From Micromonospora cremea (GTDB lineage Bacteria > Actinomycetota > Actinomycetes > Mycobacteriales > Micromonosporaceae), in assembly GCF_900143515.1 (NCBI RefSeq), contig NZ_FSQT01000001.1, positions 1,674,001 to 1,738,000 of the forward strand: DNA of 64,000 bases. The letters are read 5' to 3'. Under the pieces are notes generated by a model that was given only the letters and a program-made list of their open reading frames with translations, did not search any database and had not been told where the DNA came from. The position numbers were made by a program, and so were the translations under genes. Shown here piece after piece: positions 55,401 to 62,638 of the stretch. Position 1 is the stretch's first letter. Each line of letters begins with the position of its first letter.

Positions 55401-55779
55401 CTCGACCCACGTCAACACCGCGTGGACCTTCCGGTCGGCCGGACCGGCCGGCACGGCGCGCAGCGCCCTGCCGCTCCTGTCGGTCGACTACGCCCTGCCA
55501 CTGGACGCGGCGAACCATCCCACCGGTGGTCCGGCCACGTTCACGGTCCGGCAGGCCCAGGGGGCGCCGGCCCAGCGGGTGACGACGTTCCAGGTCTGGA
55601 CCTCGACCGACGACGGCGTGACCTGGCAGCCGACCACGGTCGACCGGGACCGGGACGGCTACCACGCCGCGCTGCCGACCGTGACGGGCGGACAGGCGGT
55701 CTCGTTGCGGGTGAAGGCCACCGCCGACGGCGGCAGCGGCATCGAGCAGACGATCATCCGGGCGTACCGCGCCGGCTGA
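52408..55779 (+). CDS. Secreted S8 family serine protease (subtilase), second paralogue
   Basis: 1123 residues with the same layout as its upstream neighbour. The signal peptide (PRRIRWLLATTTVVATLQAV, cleaved near ALA) precedes HTVTLLTGDVVTVEA. The subtilisin domain has Asp237 (VAVLDTGAD), His270 (NGHGTHVATTIAG), AAGNSG and Ser443 (SGTSMAAPHAAG). Long beta-rich C-terminal domains follow. GGGAG precedes the ATG at 52408. The two proteins align along their whole length (ETHTVTLLTGD, QAWQAG, LDLAITV blocks), so they arose by tandem duplication. Each has its own terminator. Confidence 0.93.
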   Translation: MPRRIRWLLATTTVVATLQAVPGTPALANPTPDLTTPNPATAAPAGSGETHTVTLLTGDVVTVEATGSGCPRVRVQPVDPAGVIRRSCGVDGHLKVIPATVAAQVGTVLDPDLFDVTTLIADGYDDESTTELPVIVQPAENQRTTALAGLRPLSSIGAVAGAVPKRSAANARAATTTLLTGARKVWLDRKVHATGITAGNHGGGQPAQLDHNISQVSAPQAWQAGYTGKGTRVAVLDTGADFSHPDLAGRVVDRADFVTTGGDAVDHNGHGTHVATTIAGTGAASHGQRRGIAPDARLVIGKVLDDFGSGSDSDIITGMEWAAARADVINMSLGGAMPDDGTDPMAVAVDNLTEQTDALFVIAAGNSGGAIASPGSAGRALTVGAVDADDERADFSSRGPLINTWAAKPELVAPGVDIVAGRAAGTTLGTPFDEHHTTLSGTSMAAPHAAGAAALLAQRHPDWTADRLKAGLVGAADPLPDAEPYTVGAGRLNAARALTGPVSDQPVVNLGTFSYPQSGTSEVRLSWTGDRTPATVPLDLAITVANHDGTTAPRRAAKLSTTRVTLKGGVPGTATLRLDRAALAGSPGYYLATVTARTPNHALVATTPVAFYVEPRSYDLTIQTRAVPGAPVNGYSAVGVEVTNLADPLLYGGGAFFTPGKSATLRVPAGRYQVTAAFTTYNDETGAQTGAFVGDSDIAVDGPRTVILDSTQAKPSTATVSGKPTQALASDFLYVQTAVNGLSWWQAIAAWGDSATVAVGPVTLPSVGSLRMYGGWGLDSPAGTAAPYHYDLAHEYTEGVPADPTYRVTAAEQARLARIDQRFNQLDLAGMVTSMRRAGFTPDGFYLTQNPTYDLPATRTEYVSPGFLWQDTGTYGGLPAQEAPRDYAPGSRQTKIWARQPLRSDWFDDPAGGEYSCAGAPWRSSGNLHVDLAMLVDQHQRADCLQPGAVGITRTLALYRDGQLVDERNAARTDFSVPAKAADYRLTFDVDTSRILPFSTHVNTAWTFRSAGPAGTARSALPLLSVDYALPLDAANHPTGGPATFTVRQAQGAPAQRVTTFQVWTSTDDGVTWQPTTVDRDRDGYHAALPTVTGGQAVSLRVKATADGGSGIEQTIIRAYRAG

Positions 55780-55805
55780 CCGTCCCGATCCGCCGTACCT
55801 CCACC

Positions 55806-55839
55806 GAGGCGCGGCCCGGTGCCGACCGGGTCGCGCCTC
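55806..55839 (+). terminator. Terminator after the second S8 protease
   Basis: A 15-base stem (55806-55820 with 55825-55839, one G-U pair, loop GCCG) lies 27 bases past the stop. Confidence 0.8.
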
Positions 55840-55887
55840 GGCGCGTTTCAGGCGGCTGGCTCAGGACGAGAGGGCCGCGTCGGCGAG

Positions 55888-56072
55888 GAACTCCCGCTCG
55901 GGTTGAAGCTGCTGACCTACGACCCGGCGGAGGACGCTTTGGCTGTCGATTTCACGGCCGGCGCTGCGGAGATCAAGAGCTTCGGGGCGGACGCTGTGCT
56001 GATCATCGGCTTAGCGAATCAGCCACGGTGATCCGCGCGCTGGCGGACGCGGGCGTGCTGCTGCGGCATTGA
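55888..56072 (+). pseudogene. Short frameshifted gene remnant
   Basis: One frame reads LPLGLKLLTYDPAEDALAVD and EIKSFGADAVLIIGLA, then stops at 56029-56031. The adjacent frame continues protein-like with SATVIRALADAGVLLRH to a TGA at 56072. Joined, they look like the C-terminal half of one small protein broken by a one-base change. The family is not recognised. It sits between the protease terminator and the insertion sequences. Confidence 0.4.
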
Positions 56073-56090
56073 GCCACTGAACCTCCAACG

Positions 56091-56128
56091 GAGAGCGGCC
56101 GCACCAGATGGCCGGTGCGGCCGCTCTC
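56091..56128 (+). terminator. Hairpin terminator before the insertion sequences
   Basis: GAGAGCGGCCGCACC (56091-56105) pairs perfectly with GGTGCGGCCGCTCTC (56114-56128) around an 8-base loop. Confidence 0.75.
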
Positions 56129-56232
56129 GTCTCCGCCGCTTCGTCGCGGCCATCGACACCGACCTCCCCCCGCGCAGCCGCTCTCCGCGGACGCGGCCAA
56201 GGGCCAGCTGCCGGAGATCCACAGCGGATGAC

Positions 56233-56250
56233 TGAGCGCTTTTCATCGTG
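56233..56250 (+). repeat. Left terminal inverted repeat of the outer IS
   Basis: TGAGCGCTTTTCATCGTG; its partner lies at 58069-58086 in inverted orientation with one mismatch. Confidence 0.75.
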
Positions 56251-57025
56251 GGTTTCGGCTGGTCTGGACGTGATGTAGGGCGAGGATGGCTTGGACGATC
56301 GCGGTGGCACGTCGGGGGCAGCGGCGGAGCTTGGCCAGGATCTTCCAGCCCTTGAGGGTGGCGACGGCGCGCTCGCCGACGGCGCGGATCTTGGCGTGGT
56401 GCCGGTTGACGGTTTTCTGCCGGCGGGACAGTCGCGGTCGGTGACGGCGGCGCTTGCAGGGCGTGCGGATGCTGCCGCCAGCGCCCTGGTACGCCTTGTC
56501 GGCGAAGGTCATCACGTTGACGCTGCTCAGCGCGTCGATCAGGCCGTGGGTGCGGGCGGCGGTCAGGTCGTGCACGGCGCCGGGCAGGGCGGGTGAGGCC
56601 CAGATGAGGCGTCCTTTGCAGTCCGCGATGACCTGCACGTTGACCCCGTGGCGCTTGTGCTTTCCGGAGCAGTACGGCCTCTGGTCCGCGACCCGGTCGA
56701 TGGGGATCAGGGTGCCGTCGAGGATCGCGTAGGCAAGCCGGGCGATGCGCCGTATGGCCGCGTTCAGGTCCTCGGCGTGCGCGGCGAGTAGGTTGATGGC
56801 TTCTCGGACGTACCGCCAGGCCGTCGTGACGCTGACCGCGAAGCCGCAGGCCAGACGGGCGATGGTGTCCCCGTTACGCAGATGGGCCAATGCGAGCAGT
56901 GCCTGCTGGCCGGCATCAAGACGTCGCCACCGGCCGCGGCGGCGGGTGCGTTCGGCGCGGATGAGGTCGGCCAGGTGGTTCAGGGTGCGGCTGGACAGCG
57001 CGACCGTTGACGGGTAAGACAGCAC
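56243..57025 (-). CDS. Transposase of the outer IS (DDE_Tnp_4 type)
   Basis: A 260-residue transposase. The N-terminal HTH_4-like part reads DAGQQALLALAHLRNGDTIARLACGFAVSVTTAWRYVREA. The DDE domain has Asp in AILDGTLIPID, Asp in GAVHDLTAARTHGL, and Glu in AVGERAVATLKGW. The frame appears intact. The inner IS sits 48 bp upstream of its start, so its own promoter may be cut off while an outward promoter of the inner element could now drive it. Confidence 0.88.
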   Translation of the reverse strand: MLSYPSTVALSSRTLNHLADLIRAERTRRRGRWRRLDAGQQALLALAHLRNGDTIARLACGFAVSVTTAWRYVREAINLLAAHAEDLNAAIRRIARLAYAILDGTLIPIDRVADQRPYCSGKHKRHGVNVQVIADCKGRLIWASPALPGAVHDLTAARTHGLIDALSSVNVMTFADKAYQGAGGSIRTPCKRRRHRPRLSRRQKTVNRHHAKIRAVGERAVATLKGWKILAKLRRCPRRATAIVQAILALHHVQTSRNPR

Positions 57026-57028
57026 AGC

Positions 57029-57040
57029 GAGGCTCCCGGT
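57029..57040 (+). repeat. 12-bp inverted repeat split by the inner IS
   Basis: GAGGCTCCCGGT here and ACCGGGAGCCTC at 58009-58020 are perfect complements. Without the inner IS they would form one hairpin with a roughly 30-base loop upstream of the outer transposase. Hairpins at this place in IS elements block read-through transcription from outside. Confidence 0.6.
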
Positions 57041-57073
57041 TGGGGCATCGGATCTTGGTCGACTGCTGTCTTA

Positions 57074-58006
57074 GAGCGTGTTTGAGATGGTCTGTTGTGG
57101 ACGGTGTGTTGGCGTGACACCGCGGGTCTTCAGCGGGCAGGGTGGCTCGGGTGTCTGCTCGTCGTGGTTACCCCTCGGACCTGACCGATGCCCAGTGGGC
57201 GCTGATCGAGGCGCTGCTGCCGGAGCCGAACACGGACGGGCGGCGGGAGAAGCATCCTCGTCGGGAGATCGTCAACGCGATCCTGTACGTGGTGCGGGCT
57301 GGATGTCCGTGGCGGTATCTACCGGCGGATCTTCCGCCGTGGCAGACGGTGTACTGGTACTTCACCCGGTGGGAAGACGCCGGCGTGACCGAGAATCTCC
57401 TGGCGGCGCTGCGTATCAAGGCGCGGGTGCAGCAGGGCCGCGAGCCGCAGCCATCGGCGGGGATCATCGACTCCCAGTCAGTGAAGGGCGCTGACACCGT
57501 CGGCCGAGACAGTCGGGGCTACGACGCCGGGAAAAAGGTCAACGGCCGCAAGCGGTTCATCATCACCGACACCTTGGGCCTGCTGGTCACCGTGACCGTC
57601 CTCGCCGCGAGCTGGCAGGACCGCGACGGCGCCAAGACCGCCCTGCTCAGCGCCTACATGGCCGCCCCGATCCGACACGTCTTCGCCGACCAGGGCTTCA
57701 CCGGACGACTCGTCGACTGGACCCGCGACATACTGCGCACCACCCTCGAGATCGTCCGCAAGCCCACCGACCAACGCGGCTTCGCCGTGCATCCCCGCCG
57801 CTGGGTCGTCGAACGCACGCTGGCCTGGCTCACCGCCTGCCGCCGACTGGCCCGCGACTACGAACGCCACCCCGAGGTCTCCGAAGCCATCATCCGCTGG
57901 GCCGCCATCGCCGGCATGACACGCCGCATCACCCGGGGTCGACCCGCCCGACGCCAATCCCGCCGCACCTTCATCTGGACCTGATCAGCCCATCTCAAAC
58001 ACGCTC
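57074..58006 (+). mobile_element. Intact IS5-family insertion sequence, 933 bp
   Basis: GAGCGTGTTTGAGATGG (57074-57090) and CCATCTCAAACACGCTC (57990-58006) are perfect 17-bp inverted ends. TTA is present on both sides (57071-57073 and 58007-58009), consistent with a TA or TTA target duplication typical of IS5 relatives. One transposase fills the element. It is inserted within the older IS. Confidence 0.92.
57142..57984 (+). CDS. IS5-family transposase of the inner IS
   Basis: A 280-residue transposase with the DUF4096-type head (YPSDLTDAQWALIEALLPEP, AGCPWRYLPADLPPWQTVYWYF) and a DDE catalytic domain: Asp in GIIDSQSVKG, Asp in VFADQGFTGR, and Glu in VVERTLAWLTACRRLARDYE. Start at GTG 57142 or GTG 57151. 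The full length and intact ends suggest it is active or only recently silenced. Confidence 0.93.
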   Translation: MARVSARRGYPSDLTDAQWALIEALLPEPNTDGRREKHPRREIVNAILYVVRAGCPWRYLPADLPPWQTVYWYFTRWEDAGVTENLLAALRIKARVQQGREPQPSAGIIDSQSVKGADTVGRDSRGYDAGKKVNGRKRFIITDTLGLLVTVTVLAASWQDRDGAKTALLSAYMAAPIRHVFADQGFTGRLVDWTRDILRTTLEIVRKPTDQRGFAVHPRRWVVERTLAWLTACRRLARDYERHPEVSEAIIRWAAIAGMTRRITRGRPARRQSRRTFIWT

Positions 58007-58114
58007 TTACCGGGAGCCTCGTCCTATGTCGACACATGCTCCGCCGCGCCCATCGTGAGCAGGCCCATCACGATGAAAAGCCCTCATTGACGATCACCGT
58101 GGGTCGCCCAGGCT

Positions 58115-58144
58115 AGGACCGCCCGCCCAACGGCGGGCGGTCCT
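58115..58144 (-). terminator. Hairpin after the oxidoreductase gene
   Basis: AGGACCGCCCGCC (58115-58127) and GGCGGGCGGTCCT (58132-58144) form a perfect 13-bp stem with the loop CAAC, about 100 bases past the stop of the minus-strand oxidoreductase. Confidence 0.7.
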
Positions 58145-58241
58145 GTCCGTCGAACGACGATGACCGTCGAGAGAGTGTGCACCTTCGACTGCCCGATCGG
58201 AATTGGCTATCAATCTGGGTCCACGGCACAGGTGGGGCACG

Positions 58242-59171
58242 CTACGGCTTCAGCACGATCTTTCCTCGCGTGTGGCGGGACTCACTCAACTCGTGGGCAG
58301 CGGCCGCCTCTTCCATGGAGAACACGGCAGCGACCGGCACCGTGAAGCGGCCCCGCTCGGCGAGGTCGCCAGCGGCGGCGATTCCTTCGAGAGACGGTGA
58401 GTCCGCGCCGGGACCAGAGCCGCGCGATAGGTGCACGCCGTACGCCGCGGCGTTGATGTCTGCGATGCTCACCACCCTGTCCGGGCTTGCGACCAGGCGG
58501 ACCAGGTCGGGTATAGAGCCAGAGCCGGCACAGTCGAGTACGGCATCTACTCCGCCGGGCATCAGAGCGTCGACCCGCTCGGCCAGCCCGGGGCCGTAGG
58601 TGGTCGGGATCGCCCCGAGCGAGGCGACGAAGTCATGGTTGCGGTCGCTGGCCGTGCCGATGACGGCCGCGCCGCGAGCGACCGCGAGTTGGATCGCGGT
58701 CGTACCGACCCCGCCAGCCGCACCCTCGATCAACAGCGTGGTGCCATCCTCCACGCCCAGTCGGTCGAGCACGCGCGTGGCCGTCTCGATGTTGCCGGCC
58801 GCGCCGCCGGCCTGTTCCCAGCTCAGGGCGGCCGGCTTCGGTGCCCACGCGACCAGGACGGCGTATTCGGCGTTTGCTCCGCCCATCTGGGCGTAGTCCG
58901 TGATCCCGAAAACCTCATCGCCTACCCGAACCGTGATCACTCCGTCACCGACCTCATCCACCACGCCGGCTGCGTCGACGCCGGGCACGTGCGGCAGGCG
59001 GAGCGGAATCCATTCCTGGAATCGGCCGGCGCGGACGTACGTGTCGGCCGGATTGACACCCGAGGCCCGAACCGCCACCCGGATCTGTCCCGGTCCGGCG
59101 TGCGGTTCCGGTGCCTCCGAGACCTCAAGCACACTCGCGGGACCATACTTGGAAAATTGCAGAGCCCTCAT
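58242..59171 (-). CDS. Zinc-independent quinone oxidoreductase-like alcohol dehydrogenase
   Basis: A 309-residue medium-chain dehydrogenase: MRALQFSKYGPASVLEV, ASGVNPADTYVRAG, PHVPGVDAAGVVDEVG, and the cofactor loop EGAAGGVGTTAIQLA. The zinc-ligand cysteines are missing, as in QOR/zeta-crystallin enzymes that use NADPH to reduce quinones or enals. It is divergent from a TetR gene 50 bp away, the usual arrangement for an inducible detoxification pair. Confidence 0.9.
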   Translation of the reverse strand: MRALQFSKYGPASVLEVSEAPEPHAGPGQIRVAVRASGVNPADTYVRAGRFQEWIPLRLPHVPGVDAAGVVDEVGDGVITVRVGDEVFGITDYAQMGGANAEYAVLVAWAPKPAALSWEQAGGAAGNIETATRVLDRLGVEDGTTLLIEGAAGGVGTTAIQLAVARGAAVIGTASDRNHDFVASLGAIPTTYGPGLAERVDALMPGGVDAVLDCAGSGSIPDLVRLVASPDRVVSIADINAAAYGVHLSRGSGPGADSPSLEGIAAAGDLAERGRFTVPVAAVFSMEEAAAAHELSESRHTRGKIVLKP

Positions 59172-59208
59172 GCGCAGGGACGCTAACGCACGCTGCTGTC
59201 CACCTCGC

Positions 59209-59214
59209 TAAAGT
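59209..59214 (+). promoter_or_regulatory. -10 element of the TetR gene, leaderless geometry
   Basis: TAAAGT stands seven bases before the GTG at 59222, with no ribosome-binding site. Confidence 0.45.
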
Positions 59215-59221
59215 GAGAGCA

Positions 59222-59866
59222 GTGACCGATCGTTTGCCTCACACCCTTCGCTCCGACGCCCTGGACAACCGCGAGCGCATCCTCGATGCCGCCCGCGCGG
59301 TCTTCGCCGTTGAAGGTCTGGACGTGCCGATGCGGGAGGTCGCACGGCGCGCCAGGGTTGCACCAGCCACCCTGTACCGCCGATTTCCGACCAAGGAGAT
59401 GTTGGTCACCGAGGCATTCGCAGAGCAGATGTACGCGTGTCGCGCCGTCGTCGACGAGGGCCTTGCCGATCCGGATCCGTGGCACGGCTTCTGTCTCGTC
59501 ATTGAGAAAATGTGTGAACTGCACGCACGCGATGGGGGCTTTACCGCAGCTCTCACCTCGACGTTTCCCAATGCCGTGGATTTCGACGCGCGCCGCGAAT
59601 ACGCGCTCAGGTCGATCGCCGAACTGGCCCGCCGCGCCAAGGAAGCCGGCCGTCTGCGCCCCGACTTCGCCCTGGACGACGTCATCCTCGTGCTCATGGC
59701 CAACAGCGGTATCCACGCGCCCTCGCCGACTGCCAAGGTCACCGCCTCCCGGCGCTTCGCCGCGCTCGCCATCCAGGCGTTCCACGCCAGCCCGGATGCC
59801 TCGCCGCTCCCGCCCGTGGCGCGGCCGGCGCCCCCGGCATCGGTATCCCGCGGCCAAGCGGGCTAG
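59222..59866 (+). CDS. TetR family transcriptional regulator
   Basis: 214 residues. The helix-turn-helix reads DALDNRERILDAARAVFAVEGLDVPMREVARRARVAPATLYRRFPTKEMLVTEAF, and the rest is a helical ligand domain (SetR/YxaF-like SBP pattern). The start is a GTG at 59222; an in-frame start earlier lies in the divergent gene. It probably represses the quinone oxidoreductase and itself. The Pro/Ala-rich tail is disordered. Confidence 0.9.
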   Translation: MTDRLPHTLRSDALDNRERILDAARAVFAVEGLDVPMREVARRARVAPATLYRRFPTKEMLVTEAFAEQMYACRAVVDEGLADPDPWHGFCLVIEKMCELHARDGGFTAALTSTFPNAVDFDARREYALRSIAELARRAKEAGRLRPDFALDDVILVLMANSGIHAPSPTAKVTASRRFAALAIQAFHASPDASPLPPVARPAPPASVSRGQAG

Positions 59867-59928
59867 AGGAGCTCGGCGACGTGGGCGATCTGGCCGCTGG
59901 CTAAAACACGTCCCACGCGGTGCCTGTT

Positions 59929-60402
59929 TCAGCGGTTGCCCATCTCCTCACTTACCGGGGTTCGGCCGCTGATCAGGAGCGCGATCCCGAGGAGTACGGC
60001 GACGACGAGAACCGCCACTTGACTTGCGGTATCCGTCGCAGGCATGTGTCCAAGGTGAGTGACGTGATACGCGAAGTGCAGAACTCCGAAGACGGTCCAG
60101 GCGATGCCCAGTAGTCGATATCCGATCTGGGAGGGTCGCATGAGCCCGTATGCGCTCGCCGCGCCCAGCGCGAGGTACATGGCGCCGTGGTCGCGGACGA
60201 GGTGCTCGTTGTACGGACCGTCCTGCGAGATCCACTCACCCAAGACGGCGGGGAAGTGATGGAAAAACGCCTGCGGGAGGAAGTGCGACCACACGCCCAC
60301 GACACCGGCGATGACCACGGCCGCGATGAGCGCTGTGCGCTGGAGGCGGCCCACTTGAGCCATTCCGGGTCCCAGCTGTCGATCCGTCGTCGCTTCAAGC
60401 AT
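59929..60402 (-). CDS. Small four-helix membrane protein (DUF4345-like)
   Basis: 157 residues with four membrane segments (TALIAAVVIAGVVGVWSHFL, MYLALGAASAYGLM, IAWTVFGVLHFAYHVTHL, VAVLVVAVLLGIALLI) and conserved His residues in PQAFFHHFP and HFAYHVTH. It resembles DUF4345-type proteins of unknown function often found beside ECF41/SnoaL-type sigma factor genes, and a fragment of one lies directly upstream. The ATG at 60402 has GGTGGA before it; a GTG three codons earlier is possible. Confidence 0.75.
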   Translation of the reverse strand: MLEATTDRQLGPGMAQVGRLQRTALIAAVVIAGVVGVWSHFLPQAFFHHFPAVLGEWISQDGPYNEHLVRDHGAMYLALGAASAYGLMRPSQIGYRLLGIAWTVFGVLHFAYHVTHLGHMPATDTASQVAVLVVAVLLGIALLISGRTPVSEEMGNR

Positions 60403-60418
60403 GCTGTCCACCTTTCGG

Positions 60419-60538
60419 TCAAGATCCGTTGGCCGGGAGCCAGCCGGTGAGTTTGGCCGGGTTGAGCATGATCCACACGTCGGTAACGAGGCCGTTCTCC
60501 ACGTGGAAGCTCATGACGCGCTGCAGATCCAGCTCAAG
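60419..60538 (-). pseudogene. C-terminal remnant of an ECF sigma factor (ECF41/SigJ-like SnoaL tail)
   Basis: Reading backward to the stop at 60419 gives LDLQRVMSFHVENGLVTDVW and IMLNPAKLTGWLPANGS. This matches the end of the SnoaL-like domain fused to ECF41-type sigma factors (strand, D-W turn, NPxKL). The sigma region 2 and 4 helices and the rest of the SnoaL domain are missing; upstream the next gene intrudes. It is a deletion remnant. Confidence 0.6.
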
Positions 60539-61278
60539 CAGCCGCGAGTGGCGAGCACGCGGAAGGGCCGATCCGGCATGTAGCCCAGGTCCCACGCCGT
60601 CCACGTGACAATCCAAGGCCGCTCGGGTCGCGTGGCCGGAAGCGGCTGATCCCCGAACAGCACCGCTCCTACCGCTTCGGCCGCCGCGCGCATCTCTGCC
60701 TCCGGGTCCCGCAGCGGATCACATACCACCAGCAGGAGATCGCCGTGAACGAGTGTCTGGGCGGGGTGGCCCGTCTGCTGCCTGATCAGTGACCGAATCT
60801 CCTTCCGGAGGACGGCAAGCTGGTCGCCGGGCACCTCCCGGACCTCCGCGTACCCGTGCTCACGCACCACGCCGCAGACCACCTGGGCAACGACCGGGAC
60901 CCTGCGGTCGACCGCAGGCGCGGGGAACAGGCGGTCCATCGCCGTCAGACACCGCCGGCAGGTCGGCGCGAACGCCGGCTCCCGGTACCTGCTCAGCGTG
61001 CCCCCTTCACCCCCGACCATCAGCGTCCACTCCCGGCCGCACATCGTCGTGTGCTCCCAGACCGGCTCCCGCAGCGCCTCAACGTCATACCGCCGCTGGA
61101 CTGCCTCCCGCTCGCGATCCCCGCCCGTGAGGTAGTGCTCGGGTACAGCGTCGCGGCCCGGCTCCGACGGCCGGTGCCGGCGCGCGAGGTGCACGGCCTC
61201 ACCACCGCTGACCGCCACGAGAAGCAGAACCTGCTCCCCAGCGATGATGACGTTCGGTCCATGCAGGCCGTCACGCAT
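60511..61278 (-). CDS. Hypothetical protein with CxxC-type metal site, ICE/plasmid-associated type
   Basis: 255 residues. An N-terminal strand-rich part (VIIAGEQVLLLVAVSGGEAV) leads to MCGREWTLM and PTCRRCLTAMDRLF, whose cysteines could bind zinc. A second part begins VVAQVVCGVVREHGYAEV and includes VLRKEIRSLIRQQTGHP. Similar proteins occur near integrative elements in actinomycetes; the function is unknown. Its last codons overlap the sigma-factor remnant, so the C-terminus (after about residue 240) is probably not original. Confidence 0.6.
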   Translation of the reverse strand: MRDGLHGPNVIIAGEQVLLLVAVSGGEAVHLARRHRPSEPGRDAVPEHYLTGGDREREAVQRRYDVEALREPVWEHTTMCGREWTLMVGGEGGTLSRYREPAFAPTCRRCLTAMDRLFPAPAVDRRVPVVAQVVCGVVREHGYAEVREVPGDQLAVLRKEIRSLIRQQTGHPAQTLVHGDLLLVVCDPLRDPEAEMRAAAEAVGAVLFGDQPLPATRPERPWIVTWTAWDLGYMPDRPFRVLATRGCLSWICSAS

Positions 61279-61697
61279 GCCAGCAGTATGGCTGCCCCTA
61301 CTTGCAGGACGGCCACAGGCGAGGCTTGCGCGGCCCCGGACCCGCTGCCATTAAGTTCGTCGAGCACGACGACGCTGGACCGCATCTCCCATTGTCGCCG
61401 GCATGACACAACGTTCTCGCTTACATGGCGAACAGCTCGTCCGGCCGCTCGCAACTGCCGCTCTGCCCACCCGGCCCCGCCCGTGCCCGAGGCTGATACC
61501 GGCACTGCCCGTCCACGCTCGCCGGTGCTCGCCGCCGCGCAGGACGTACTGCTAGGGATGGCTGTCCCGTCGAGCTGCGGCCGGGTCGTCGCGCAACATC
61601 TCGGAACGTGGGCGGCGGGGCGGCTCTTCGTAACGCAGGCGATCCTGTCCACTCGGGCCGCTTATGTCCCCTCGAGTGGCGGCCTCCCGTGTCGCCT

Positions 61698-61730
61698 GCA
61701 GGACTTTGCCCGCGACGCACAAAGTCCTGC
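61698..61730. repeat. 11-bp inverted repeat GCAGGACTTTG / CAAAGTCCTGC
   Basis: A perfect dyad with an 11-base spacer, followed by another GCAGGAC half at 61744-61750. It directly precedes TAGCCT and a short terminator. It could be an operator or a plasmid-type control site. Confidence 0.65.
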
Positions 61731-61777
61731 TAGCCTAAAGACCGCAGGACGCCCTTCCGGGCTCCCGCGCCCGCCTT

Positions 61778-61799
61778 GAGGCCCGCTGATGCGGGCCTC
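61778..61799 (+). terminator. Short hairpin terminator
   Basis: GAGGCCCGC and GCGGGCCTC form a perfect 9-bp stem with the loop TGAT. It lies between the structured region and the 3' end of the minus-strand DUF3800 gene and may serve either strand. Confidence 0.6.
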
Positions 61800-61812
61800 T
61801 CGTGCATCCGGA

Positions 61813-62636
61813 TCAGTGCGGGTGGGTCATCGGATTCCAGCGGTGCGAGTGATAGCGCCGAGGCTCGACGAGTGCCCATAGCTGTTCGTTCACTGCGGCG
61901 GCATGCGGGTCGGTGCCGGGGATCTCCAGCCGCTGAAACAGGAACGTCACCAAGTCCACCGCCTGCACCAGGCGGCTCGCGTGGGACGGCGCGAAGTGCA
62001 GCGTGTCGACGATCCGGGTCAGCTTCCGCGACCGGTAGCCGCCGGTGCCCGCCACTCGATACCGTCCAGGTCAGCCCGATGGGCTGCCTGGTCGTGCAAC
62101 TCGTCGGCGATGACCAGCGCGTACTCCTCTCGCGATGTGGCGTACCCGTCGATTCGCTCCAGCACGTGCGACAGCACCACCTCGTGAGCCGGCCGCGGGT
62201 AGGTGTACCGCTTGTTTAGCTGCTCCCGCTTCACACCGCGCAGGATGATCGCCACCTCGTCCTGAGCGCCGATGGCTGCCATAGCAGCCCTGTAGACCGC
62301 GATCCGCGCGCGAGGCGGCACACCCCTCCACGCCTTTCGGCCGTGGAAGATGTCGTAGCCGTGGAGCTCGGCGTCGACCGGCACGCCGTAGGCCTTCACC
62401 GCGTCGGTCACCACCTGGTCAAGCGCTTCGCTTAGCGGGATCGCGACGGCGTCCGGCACCATCAGGGCGCCGATCCAGTAGACGCTGGCTGTGAACGACT
62501 CGTCGACGTAGGTGAGCAGCACGAGCCGAGGTACGAACGGTTCTGACCGGCGGGCAGCCACTACGTGTGTGTGTCGAGTCCGGGCCGGCGCACGCAAGTC
62601 CTCCGTCTCTGGCCCGTGCGCCAGCGGTGCGACCAC
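61813..62636 (-). pseudogene. DUF3800 protein gene with a frameshift
   Basis: The first frame (stop at 62019) encodes the DUF3800 start LLTYVDESFTASVYWIGALM, then YALVIADELHDQAAHRADLDGIE, where the family's acidic RNase H-like residues lie. At about 62045 the homology jumps to the next frame, which continues GTGGYRSRKLTRIVDTLHFA and ASRLVQAVDLVTFLFQRLE to a stop at 61813. One inserted or deleted base in GAGTGGCGGGC explains it. The intact product would be about 270 residues of unknown, nuclease-like function. It directly follows the ligase gene. Confidence 0.75.
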
Positions 62637-62638
62637 GG

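Larger units (their letters stand above)
56233..58086. mobile_element. Older IS element (IS5-like, about 918 bp) interrupted by a second IS
   Basis: The ends TGAGCGCTTTTCATCGTG (56233-56250) and CACGATGAAAAGCCCTCA (58069-58086) are inverted repeats that match at 17 of 18 positions. Subtracting the 933-bp inner element and its 3-bp duplication leaves about 918 bp, a normal size for this group. It encodes one transposase on the minus strand whose stop codon lies in the left repeat. No clear target duplication is visible, perhaps because of decay. Confidence 0.75.
61279..61812. other. Non-coding stretch with inverted repeats and a terminator
   Basis: No convincing gene. Open frames on either strand lack starts and family signals. 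The right part is structured: an 11-bp inverted repeat at 61698-61730, a third GCAGGAC at 61744, a TAGCCT at 61731 that could be a -10, and a terminator at 61778-61799. The left 400 bases show nothing I can name. Confidence 0.5.
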
